Of a stretch of DNA of 64,000 bases, positions 54,723 to 63,223 are shown piece by piece; position 1 is the stretch's first letter; every line of letters starts with the position of its first letter. The DNA comes from Nostoc linckia NIES-25. Its GTDB lineage: Bacteria; Cyanobacteriota; Cyanobacteriia; Cyanobacteriales; Nostocaceae. Location of the stretch: positions 5,033,508 to 5,097,507 of the forward strand of contig NZ_AP018222.1 of assembly GCF_002368035.1 (NCBI RefSeq), in the 5' to 3' direction. A program made the position numbers and the translations under genes. The notes beneath the pieces are model-generated. The model was not told the DNA's origin. It saw only the letters and a list, made by a program, of their open reading frames with translations, and did no database searches.

Positions 54723-57365
54723 ATGTCGCAGTCTTATTTTGATACAGATAATAATGGACACAAACCTTTTGAGTTACCAGGAGCAAAACCCCACTACAGC
54801 CCCGATCGTCCTGGGCAAGTAGAGCATATTTTTCTCGATCTGAGCTTAGATATTCCTGGGCAAAGCTGTCAGGGCAGTTGTAGCATTCGCCTGTTACCAA
54901 TTCGTAATGGCATTGACCGTTTGACTTTAGATGCTGTCAACCTAAATATCGAGTCTGTGCAGGTAGACGAAGTGCCACAAAATTTTGACTACGATGGCGA
55001 ACAGCTTTCGATTCAACTTTCTCAAAGCACTGAGATTGGCAAACGCTTGCTGATTGCGATCGCCTACTCGGTGACTAAACCACAACGCGGTATTTACTTT
55101 ATTCAACCAGACAAACATTACCCAAACAAGCCAACCCAAGTCTGGACTCAGGGAGAAGACGAAGACTCTCGTTTTTGGTTCCCCTGCTTTGACTATCCAG
55201 GACAACTCTCGACCTCGGAAATTCGCGTTCGTGTCCCCAACCCTCTAGTGGCGATTTCCAACGGTGAACCGATTAACACAACAGAAGATGGCGATTACAA
55301 AATCTACCACTGGTCGCAGCAACAAGTTCATCCGAATTACTTGATGACTTTGGCAGTAGGTGATTTTGCGGAAATCCGCGATGATTGGAAGGGAAAACCA
55401 GTTACGTACTATGTAGAAAAGGGACGGGAGGAAGATGCTAAACGCAGCATGGGCAAAACTCCCCGGATGATTGAATTTTTGAGCCAAAAGTATGGTTATG
55501 CATACCCTTTTCCCAAATACGCCCAAGTTTGCGTCGATGACTTTATCTTTGGCGGCATGGAAAACACTTCCACAACCCTGTTAACAGATAAATGCTTACT
55601 CGATGAACGCGCAGCTTTAGATAATCGCAATACTGAGGGTTTAGTCGTCCACGAACTCGCGCACCAGTGGTTTGGCGATTTGGTAGTGATTAAGCATTGG
55701 TCTCATGCTTGGATTAAGGAAGGCATGGCTTCCTACTCTGAGGTGATGTGGACAGAACATGAATATAGTCTCCAAGAAGCAGCTTACTATCGTTTATTGG
55801 AAGCTCGTCGCTACCTCAGTGAAGACAGCAGCCGCTATCGCCGGCCGATGGTCACGAATGTTTACCGAGAACCGATTGAACTTTTCGATCGCCACATCTA
55901 CGAAAAAGGATCTTGTGTATATCACATGATTCGCGCCCAGTTGGGAGATGATTTGTTTTGGCAAGCAATTCAAGCATTTGTCCAAGATAATGCTCACAAA
56001 ACTGTAGAAACAATAGACCTACTCAGAGCAATTGAAAAAGCAACGGGACGCAATCTTTTGTTCCTCTTCGACCAGTACGTTTATCGTGGTGGTCATCCCG
56101 AATTTAACATAGCTTACTCTTGGGATGGAGATGCTAATTTAGCAAAAATTACAGTCACTCAAACCCAAGTAGGTGAAGGTAAAAATGGCACTAAAGATTT
56201 GTTTGATTTAAAAATTCCTATTGGTTTTGGCTATACCCAACAAGAAAAAGTTAGGAGTGAGGAGTTAGGAGTTAAAAATAATTCAAAACTCCAAACTCAT
56301 AATTCACAACTCAAAACTTTTACAGTGCGTGTGAACGAACGCGAGCAAAGTTTCTATTTTCCACTCGAAAATAAGCCGCAATATATCAGTTTTGACGTTG
56401 GGAATAATTATCTAAAAACAGTCTCTTTGGAGTATGCACTACCAGAATTAAAAGCACAGCTAGAATTCGATCCCGACCCAATTTCTCGCATCTATGCAGC
56501 AGAAGCTTTAGCCAAAAAAGGTGGTTTAGAAGCAACCAAAGCACTGTCTAAGGCGTTAAAAAATGACCCATTCTGGGGTGTGCGGGTGCAAGTGGCGAAA
56601 CAACTAACGCAAATTAATTTAGACCAAGCATTTGATGGCTTAGTTGTGGGGTTGAAAGATCCAGACGCTTACGTGCGACGTGCTGTAGTGGAAGGACTTG
56701 CTCAAATCAAAACCAACGAAAGCTATAAGGCTGTCAAAGATCTGCTACAGAAAGGCGATCCCAGCTACTATGTCGAAGCCGCAGCCTGTCGTGCAGTGGG
56801 GGCGATCGCTTCTGCGAACTTGGAAGAAAAGCCCAAGGAAGACAAAGTATTAAAGCTGCTTAAATCCGTTTTAGAAGAAAAGGCGGGTTGGAATGAAGTT
56901 GTAAGAAGTGGTGCAATTGTTGGTTTAGCTGAATTCAAAACCTCCCAAGCCGCTTTAAATCTGCTGATGGAATACACGAAACTAGGCGTACCACAACCTT
57001 TGCGTTTAGCTGCAATTCGCGCTTTAGGACAGATTTCTGTTGGTCAAAGTCCGGTTAATTTGGAACGGATTTTAGAAAAATTAACAGAACTAGCCAAAGA
57101 AACTTTCTTCTTAACGCAAGTCTCAGTAGCCATAGCATTGGGGCAAATGGAAACATCCAAAGCAATTGGAATTTTGCGATCGCTAGCTGAACAGACATCT
57201 GATGGCCGCGTCCGTCGCTATGCTGAAGAAGAAATTTCCAAGGTGCAAAATAATATTGGTTCTGACAAAACACTGCGCCAATTGCGTGAGGAATTTGACC
57301 AACTCAAACAACAAAATCAGGAATTGAGAAGCCGCTTAGAAAACTTGGAGGCCAAATCTAAGTAA
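54723..57365 (+). CDS. pepN: M1 family aminopeptidase with HEAT repeats
   Basis: The zinc site HELAHQWFGDLVVIKHWSHA...KEG is the full HExxHx18E motif, and GGMENTSTT is the exopeptidase signature. It removes N-terminal residues from peptides. The C-terminal third (about 575-840) forms HEAT-like repeats (DPFWGVRVQVAKQL, DPDAYVRRAVVEGLAQI, PLRLAAIRALGQI), and a charged coiled coil ends the protein (REEFDQLKQQNQELRSRL). Residues 510-532 are encoded by what looks like an inserted intergenic repeat (see 56250). It has 880 residues. Confidence 0.94.
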   Translation: MSQSYFDTDNNGHKPFELPGAKPHYSPDRPGQVEHIFLDLSLDIPGQSCQGSCSIRLLPIRNGIDRLTLDAVNLNIESVQVDEVPQNFDYDGEQLSIQLSQSTEIGKRLLIAIAYSVTKPQRGIYFIQPDKHYPNKPTQVWTQGEDEDSRFWFPCFDYPGQLSTSEIRVRVPNPLVAISNGEPINTTEDGDYKIYHWSQQQVHPNYLMTLAVGDFAEIRDDWKGKPVTYYVEKGREEDAKRSMGKTPRMIEFLSQKYGYAYPFPKYAQVCVDDFIFGGMENTSTTLLTDKCLLDERAALDNRNTEGLVVHELAHQWFGDLVVIKHWSHAWIKEGMASYSEVMWTEHEYSLQEAAYYRLLEARRYLSEDSSRYRRPMVTNVYREPIELFDRHIYEKGSCVYHMIRAQLGDDLFWQAIQAFVQDNAHKTVETIDLLRAIEKATGRNLLFLFDQYVYRGGHPEFNIAYSWDGDANLAKITVTQTQVGEGKNGTKDLFDLKIPIGFGYTQQEKVRSEELGVKNNSKLQTHNSQLKTFTVRVNEREQSFYFPLENKPQYISFDVGNNYLKTVSLEYALPELKAQLEFDPDPISRIYAAEALAKKGGLEATKALSKALKNDPFWGVRVQVAKQLTQINLDQAFDGLVVGLKDPDAYVRRAVVEGLAQIKTNESYKAVKDLLQKGDPSYYVEAAACRAVGAIASANLEEKPKEDKVLKLLKSVLEEKAGWNEVVRSGAIVGLAEFKTSQAALNLLMEYTKLGVPQPLRLAAIRALGQISVGQSPVNLERILEKLTELAKETFFLTQVSVAIALGQMETSKAIGILRSLAEQTSDGRVRRYAEEEISKVQNNIGSDKTLRQLREEFDQLKQQNQELRSRLENLEAKSK
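56250..56318 (+). repeat. intergenic-type repeat inserted in frame in the aminopeptidase gene
   Basis: GTTAGGAGTGAGGAGTTAGG is followed by AACTCCAAACTC-type and AATTCACAACTC units. Such GGAGTTA/TAACTCC words are typical of spacers, for example TTAACTCCCAACTTTTAAC at about 44494. The segment adds 23 polar residues (VRSEELGVKNNS and onward) without breaking the frame. Confidence 0.65.
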
Positions 57366-57379
57366 ACGTGAGTTCGACG

Positions 57380-57468
57380 AACCTCTCCCTGTCTTGAACT
57401 AAAGTTTAAGTCTGTCCCTCTCCGAATCGGAGAGAGACGGTTTTGCGTAGTAAAACCAGGGAGAGGTT
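57380..57468. repeat. AACCTCTCCCTG inverted repeat after the aminopeptidase gene
   Basis: AACCTCTCCCTG pairs with CAGGGAGAGGTT about 65 bp away. Inside are CTCTCCGAATCGGAGAG and GGTTTT/AAAACC hairpins. It lies 15 bp after the stop and may stabilise or end the transcript. Confidence 0.65.
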
Positions 57469-58240
57469 TTCTGATTGAGCTTAGAATATGAGCCATCGAA
57501 CTCATGTTAACTAACATCGCGCGATCGCAAAAAAGGCATAATTCGCAGTAGCTATTTGGTAATTCACGTATTATGTGGATTAGAGACGTTGCATTGCAAC
57601 GTCTCTACAGGACTAAATATTTGTGTAATACATTATACAATTAACTTAAGAAAATATTCCTTTGTCAGCCTCTATTTTCAAGCTAGAAGCTTATGTGATA
57701 AATAGCACAATTATTGCATACAAATATTTCTTTTCCAGTCAACATTTTTATTGACAAGTTATTATCTATACAATTTTATTTTCCAACTCAAGTATCTATC
57801 TTTAGGAATACAACAAATTGAAGAGGTAATAAAGTTCTGATGTAGATACAACAAAGATTACCTCTGTCTTTGTTGAACGTGAGTTTGACGAATCAAAGCT
57901 GAAAAATTTATTTAGAAATAATTCGTAAATTCAAAATGCACATGTAGTGTCAATTGAGATATTCTATTGAGAAAATTCTCGATAAATTAGCTTTTTTGGC
58001 TGTAAAACGTGCGATACCGGACTACAAATCTTATTCGACAACCCTAATAGGGAATATCGTCGATTGGGTTGAGCTAAACTCTTGGAAATTTGATGTTTGA
58101 TGAAGTTCAAACATCTATGGAGATAAGCTAAGCAAGGTTATTGTACAAAGGTTTGATAGCTATTTTGCTGCTCTAATTCACATTGTTAAATGTGGAAATA
58201 TATCCGGGTGTTTACATGTAAGTTATGTTGGGTTGACTTC
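57469..58240. other. intergenic leader region of the polysaccharide operon
   Basis: AT-rich, no gene. It contains the palindrome at 57581, an AACGTGAGTTTGACGAA repeat word at about 57884, and a perfect 9-bp GATGTTTGA/TCAAACATC hairpin (58092-58115), which could lie in the 5' untranslated leader. Confidence 0.5.
57581..57607. repeat. GTAGAGACGTTGCA palindrome, copy 2
   Basis: Over 27 bases the same palindrome as at 32991 occurs, lacking only the terminal G-C pair. It is a dispersed element. Confidence 0.75.
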
Positions 58241-59452
58241 ATGCGTAAACCAGTTCTGACAATTTTTTATCAATTCAATCCTTGGAACAGTAGTATCGGA
58301 GGAATTCAGACGCTAATCAAAATTTTTATTAAATACGCACCCAGAGAATTTGAGGTGCGGCTTGTAGGAACAGGAGATGATAAATTTCAGCCTAGTCAAA
58401 AATGGCAAGCAGCAGAAATCGCAGGTAGAGAGATTAGTTTTTTACCTTTATTTTCCTTGAAAAATGATAACCTTAGAAGCCTGATTCCCACCACACTCAA
58501 ATATACTACCGCCCTTTTAGGACGTTGCTTGTCCTCAGATTTTATGCACTTTCACCGTATAGAACCAAGCTTGGCAGCTTGGAATTGGCAGGGAGAAAAA
58601 ACTTTGTTTATCCATAATGATATCCACACGCAGATGCAAGCTGTGGGTGATAAAAAGGCGATTCTGTGGCGAAGATTTCCCACAGCATATTTCGCTTTGG
58701 AAAGTTTATTAGTTCGCCAATTTAGCCAAATTCTTTCATGCAATACTGATGCCATTCAATTTTATCAACAGCGTTATCCCGACTTGCAAAATCGCGTTGC
58801 ATACATCAAAAATTCATTTGATGGCGAAATTTTTTATCCTTTAAGCCATCGACAACGGCAAGCTTATAGGCGCGAACTTGCTATGAAGTTTGGTTTAGAT
58901 GAAGAAACACGTTTTATTTTATTTGCAGGTCGTTTGCATCCTCAAAAAGATCCGCTACTCTTAGTCCGTGCATTCGCTGTTTTAAATCAACTGTACACTC
59001 ATTTACTGATAGCAGGTGATGGAGAGCTAGCAACAGAAATACGTGAAGAAATTGTTCGATTGGGATTATCTGACAGAGTGACAATGTTGGGGGCGATTGA
59101 TATGGAAGAACTGGCAAAGTTACATCGAATATGCGATGTTTTTGTCCTATGCAGTGCTTACGAAGGTCTACCTTTGGTAGTTTTGGAAGCGCTGGCTAGC
59201 GGAACACCAGTAGTCACCACTTTATGCGGTGAAACTCCAAAATTATTAGCTGCTGATAATGGTGTTGTTTGTAAACAACGTACACCAGAGTGTGTAGCAG
59301 ATGCTTTACGTCAAGTAATACTGCATCCTGAAAATTATCCAACTGCCTCGTGTGTGGGAGCTGCACAACCTTATACCGCTCGCACTCTTATTGAGGATGT
59401 CTATAGCAAAATGCTAAGTCGTTGGAAGTTATCAAAAACTGGGGTTGGTTAA
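58241..59452 (+). CDS. glycosyltransferase family 4 (GT-B)
   Basis: Transfers a sugar from a nucleotide donor during polysaccharide assembly. It has an N-terminal acceptor domain with IGGIQTLIKIF, then FILFAGRLHPQKDPLLLVRAF, LLIAGDGEL and the donor-binding E-x7-E region (YEGLPLVVLEALASGTPVV). I prefer ATG 58241 (MRKPVLTIFYQ); an in-frame start at 58190 would add 17 residues. It has 403 residues and is the first gene of the polysaccharide locus. Confidence 0.88.
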   Translation: MRKPVLTIFYQFNPWNSSIGGIQTLIKIFIKYAPREFEVRLVGTGDDKFQPSQKWQAAEIAGREISFLPLFSLKNDNLRSLIPTTLKYTTALLGRCLSSDFMHFHRIEPSLAAWNWQGEKTLFIHNDIHTQMQAVGDKKAILWRRFPTAYFALESLLVRQFSQILSCNTDAIQFYQQRYPDLQNRVAYIKNSFDGEIFYPLSHRQRQAYRRELAMKFGLDEETRFILFAGRLHPQKDPLLLVRAFAVLNQLYTHLLIAGDGELATEIREEIVRLGLSDRVTMLGAIDMEELAKLHRICDVFVLCSAYEGLPLVVLEALASGTPVVTTLCGETPKLLAADNGVVCKQRTPECVADALRQVILHPENYPTASCVGAAQPYTARTLIEDVYSKMLSRWKLSKTGVG

Positions 59453-59589
59453 TGATGTGATTTTGGATTTTGGATTGAGGATCGCCTTGGTGTATTTGGG
59501 TTTTAGAAATCCATATATTGCAACACATTGCAATCATTTTTCAAATTGTTATGACTTGAACAAACATTTTTCAGAAAATAACTATTGCC

Positions 59590-60828
59590 ATGAAAATAGC
59601 CGTCATTGGTGTGAAAGGTTTACCTCCCAAACAAGGAGGAATTGAGCATTATTGTGCAGAAGTGTATCCTCGCATAACCGAACAAGGACATTGTGTTGAT
59701 TTATTCGCTCGATCTTCTAACATAAATTATCCTTGGTTTGGCCATTATGATTTTTGGGGTGTTCGAGTCATTTCCTTACCCAGTTGGGGTTTGCGTGGTG
59801 TTGATGCTTTTATGACCTCGGCACTAGGAGCGATCGCTGCATGTGGTCAGCAATATGATATTGTTCATTTTCAAGCTCTAGGCCCATCTCTATTTAGTTG
59901 TTTACCTAGAATTGCTAGCTCTACAAAGGTTGTAGTTACCTGTCATGGCTTAGACTGGCAACGCGCCAAGTGGGGTAATTTGTCTAGCAAGCTAATTCTT
60001 TTAGGCGAAAAAGCGGCTGTGCGTTTTGCCCAAGGGCTAATTGTGGTGTCAAAAGACCTAAAATCCTACTTTCAGGAAACCTATAATCGAGAGACAGTTT
60101 ACATTCCCAGCGCTCCCGCTAGCTACGGTACCTCAGACCCGAAATTTCCCTACGCTACCTCTTTGGGTTTGACACCAGGGCGCTACATTCTGTTTTTAGG
60201 CAGGCTCGTACCAGAAAAGCGTCCCGACTTGCTCATCGACGCTTTTTGTGCATTAAAACCAAATGGATGGAAACTGGTTCTGGCGGGAGGTGTCAGCGAT
60301 ACCAGATCCTTCAGTGCCAAGCTATTAGAAAAGGTTGCCGATCGCCGAGATATCGTATTTGCAGGCGAACTCCAAAGAACTCGCCTTTGGGAAATTGTGC
60401 GCGGGGCGGGGTTATTCGTCCTTCCTTCTGACGTAGAGGGACTGCCTTTAGCAATGTTAGAAGCAATGCGCGAAGGTATACCAGTCCTGGCAAGTAACAT
60501 TCCACCCCACCAGCAATTGATTAATAATAATCGGGGGATACTTTTTAGAGCTGGAAACCTAGACTCTTGTGTAAATTCTCTACACTGGGCGATTAATCAT
60601 CTGCCTGAAATGGCGGTAATGGCTAAAAATGCACAAAGACACGTGCAGCTGAACTATGGTTGGGATCGCATTACTTCTGAAACCTTAAAACTATACACAA
60701 CAATTCTGAATTCGCCTGAGCCAGTGGGGGCAGGGGGGCAGGGAGCAGGGAGCAGGGGAGAAGTGTCAAGCCAGGTGATGACTGATGCTCTGACGCGGGG
60801 ACGGGGAGACGCGGGGACGCAAAGATGA
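59590..60828 (+). CDS. glycosyltransferase family 4 with repeat-derived C-terminal tail
   Basis: A GT-B glycosyltransferase starting IAVIGVKGLPPKQGGIEHYC, with ILFLGRLVPEKRPDLLIDAF, LVLAGGVSD and the donor region VEGLPLAMLEAMREGIPVL. The first 376 residues are a complete enzyme. The last 35 residues (PVGAGGQGAGSRGE and onward) are low-complexity and encoded by a GGGGGCAGGG-type repeat, so the original stop was probably lost. It lies 137 bp after the previous glycosyltransferase. Confidence 0.9.
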   Translation: MKIAVIGVKGLPPKQGGIEHYCAEVYPRITEQGHCVDLFARSSNINYPWFGHYDFWGVRVISLPSWGLRGVDAFMTSALGAIAACGQQYDIVHFQALGPSLFSCLPRIASSTKVVVTCHGLDWQRAKWGNLSSKLILLGEKAAVRFAQGLIVVSKDLKSYFQETYNRETVYIPSAPASYGTSDPKFPYATSLGLTPGRYILFLGRLVPEKRPDLLIDAFCALKPNGWKLVLAGGVSDTRSFSAKLLEKVADRRDIVFAGELQRTRLWEIVRGAGLFVLPSDVEGLPLAMLEAMREGIPVLASNIPPHQQLINNNRGILFRAGNLDSCVNSLHWAINHLPEMAVMAKNAQRHVQLNYGWDRITSETLKLYTTILNSPEPVGAGGQGAGSRGEVSSQVMTDALTRGRGDAGTQR

Positions 60829-60898
60829 GGGACAAGCTTCAAGGGCAGGGAAGAAGATCCTATCCTCCCCTCTGCCCCCTGCTCCCTGCTCCCCTGCC
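60726..60898. repeat. GGGGCAGGG/CCCTGCCCC inverted repeat at the glycosyltransferase 3' end
   Basis: Runs of GGGGGCAGGGGGGCAGGGAG and GCAGGGAGCAGGGGA face TCCCCTCTGCCCCCTGCTCC about 105 bp later. The left arm is inside the coding region and the right arm in the spacer. CCCATGCCCAATG heptamers follow directly. Confidence 0.8.
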
Positions 60899-60939
60899 TC
60901 TTCCCATGCCCAATGCCCAATTACACAAAGGTATATGTA

Positions 60940-63087
60940 ATGGAGAAAAGTATTTCATCTTTAGTAGTGGTTTTGAAGCGGCGAAGTTGGCCGGCTGTGG
61001 CGACATTTGTTGCTGTCATTGGGGGAGCAGTAGCCTACTTAGTTTTTGCTCCAAGTTTGTATCGAGCATCAGCACAATTGATATTGGATGACAGACGGGT
61101 GAGTGTTTCTGAGTTGGGGCGCGACCTCACACAGGTATCAGCGGGAGTACCTGGCGGCCCTAGCCCATTAGCTGAGCAAGCAGAATTGGTCAAATCAGTG
61201 CCTATCTTGGAGCGATCGCTCGCTAAGGTTTTTCCTGTTTCTCAAAGCAAGTTGACAACTAAAAAATTCAGTAAAGGTTTGCGAGTCAAAATTGTCCCAG
61301 CGACAAATATCTTGGTTATTAATTATCAAGCCCAAGACCCAATTCTCGCTGCTAACCTCGTGAATGCTGTTTCTCAAACAATGGTTGAGGAAAGTGCCGA
61401 ACAAATCCGCAAAGAAGCTGCAAATGTCAGGAAATTCTTGGAAAAGGAGGTTCCTTTGGCTCGTAGGCGCCTCGAACAAGCGGAGGTTGTGGAAAACAAA
61501 TATAAACAAGCTACTGGTTTAATATCTTTTGCTGACCAAAGCAAAAGTTTAGTTGATAGTTTAGCCACTCTTGAAGACCAGGAGGGGGCTTTATTTGCTC
61601 AACTCCAAGAAACGCGATCGCGCGATGCATCCCTACGAGAAATTACTACTACTAAAAGCCTCGGCAATGCTTATGCATCCATACGAGGTGGTCAAGACGA
61701 ACAACTCCAGAAGTTACGCACCAAGTTGGCAGATTTGCAAACCCAGATAGCTACTACACGTCTGCGCTTCACAGAGAACCATCCAAGTTTGATATTGCTC
61801 TTACAACAACAACAAGCTCTCAATGCTTTGTACAATCGGGAATTAGCTAGCCTTGCGCCCGGAGATCGAGCTATTTCTCGCAATCATGTTGCATCCGATC
61901 CTCTGAGTCAGGATCTGACTTCTCAGCTGATTGGCAATCAGATTGAAAGCTTGGCATTGGAAAATAAGCTCAAAGTTGTTCAGTCTTTAAAAGCTAATCT
62001 CCAAGCTCGTTTAGCACAACTACCAATTCAACAACAACCTCTGACTGTACTTACTCGCCAACAAGAAGAAGCAGCGGCATCTTTAAAGTTGTTGCAAAGC
62101 AAACTCGAAGAAGCGCGGATTGCTGAAGCCCAATTAGTTGGCAATATCCGAATTATTGAAGAGGCTAAACCACCAACTTCTCCCAGTTTCCCCAAACCTG
62201 CTTTGGTATTGGCAGTAGCTATTGTGGTGGGAAGTGTCTGTGCTGTTGGTGTGGTATTGCTTTTAGAAGCCACCGATAACACCATACACGATACTTCCGA
62301 AGCCGAAGAAATACTGACAAAAATTCCCATGTTGGGAACATTACCATCTCTGCCTACCAGAGCGCTCAACCTGGAAGCAGCACAAGGATTTTTAGACGAT
62401 ATTGCTTTGGTCGAACCTTATCGGATGTTGCTCAAGACGTTAGAGTTTCGCAGTTCTAAAAAATTGCGGAGCATTGTAATTAGTAGTACTAAATCTGGGG
62501 AAGGGAAATCATTAGTTGTCTCCCACTTAGCGGCTGTTTGTGCGATGTTATCTCGACGAACCTTGATTATAGATGCCGACTTACATCGTCCTATGCAGCA
62601 CAAGCTATTTAACTTACCAGCCAAACCCGGACTTAGCGATGCGATCGCCGAACAGCGATCGCTATTAGATGTCGTGCAAATTGGAGATATTGAAAACCTT
62701 TCGCTGCTGACTTCTGGCGAATCACACCCAAGACCCTCACAGCTACTAGAGTCTGAGGGGATGAAGTCGTTGATCGCAGATGCTACAGAAAATTATGATT
62801 TTGTAATTATAGATACCCCACCCCTTAGTGTCAGCGCTGATGCAGCTACCTTGGGTCGCTATACCAATGGCATTGTCATGATTACGCGCCCAAGTTTTAC
62901 TCTCAAAGATTTCCTGAAAAAAGCAGTATCAGAACTCACACAAAATCGAATACCAATTCTCGGAGTAGTAGTCAATGGGATGGCAGTTCAAACTGAAAAG
63001 TCTTACCGCTATTTATCGCGTCCTGTGATAGATTTAACTCCTCCAAAGGATATCGTCAAATCTGCAAACGGTTCGAGGTCGAAGTGA
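60940..63087 (+). CDS. Wzz/BY-kinase exopolysaccharide co-polymerase
   Basis: Controls polymerisation and export of the polysaccharide. Two membrane helices (about 15-37 and 420-442) flank a periplasmic coiled-coil Wzz domain. The kinase domain has Walker A STKSGEGKS, Walker A' LIIDADLHRP and FVIIDTPPLS. The C-terminus has only one short Tyr pair (SYRYLSRP) instead of the usual cluster. I start at ATG 60940, because the in-frame ATG at 60913 lies inside a CCCAATG repeat. It has 715 residues. Confidence 0.9.
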   Translation: MEKSISSLVVVLKRRSWPAVATFVAVIGGAVAYLVFAPSLYRASAQLILDDRRVSVSELGRDLTQVSAGVPGGPSPLAEQAELVKSVPILERSLAKVFPVSQSKLTTKKFSKGLRVKIVPATNILVINYQAQDPILAANLVNAVSQTMVEESAEQIRKEAANVRKFLEKEVPLARRRLEQAEVVENKYKQATGLISFADQSKSLVDSLATLEDQEGALFAQLQETRSRDASLREITTTKSLGNAYASIRGGQDEQLQKLRTKLADLQTQIATTRLRFTENHPSLILLLQQQQALNALYNRELASLAPGDRAISRNHVASDPLSQDLTSQLIGNQIESLALENKLKVVQSLKANLQARLAQLPIQQQPLTVLTRQQEEAAASLKLLQSKLEEARIAEAQLVGNIRIIEEAKPPTSPSFPKPALVLAVAIVVGSVCAVGVVLLLEATDNTIHDTSEAEEILTKIPMLGTLPSLPTRALNLEAAQGFLDDIALVEPYRMLLKTLEFRSSKKLRSIVISSTKSGEGKSLVVSHLAAVCAMLSRRTLIIDADLHRPMQHKLFNLPAKPGLSDAIAEQRSLLDVVQIGDIENLSLLTSGESHPRPSQLLESEGMKSLIADATENYDFVIIDTPPLSVSADAATLGRYTNGIVMITRPSFTLKDFLKKAVSELTQNRIPILGVVVNGMAVQTEKSYRYLSRPVIDLTPPKDIVKSANGSRSK

Positions 63088-63223
63088 TGATATGCAATAG
63101 GAGTCAGAATGGGCTACGCCCCGCTGCGCTAACAGAATCCAGAATTCAGAAGTAAATCGGCTGTAGGGGCGTACAGGTGTGCGCTCTTACCTATATATCT
63201 GTATCAGCTATTTCGTGAAATTT

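Noticed and set aside
54583..54900. 105-codon minus-strand frame overlapping the aminopeptidase start
   Set aside because: Overlaps conserved coding sequence and has no recognisable features.
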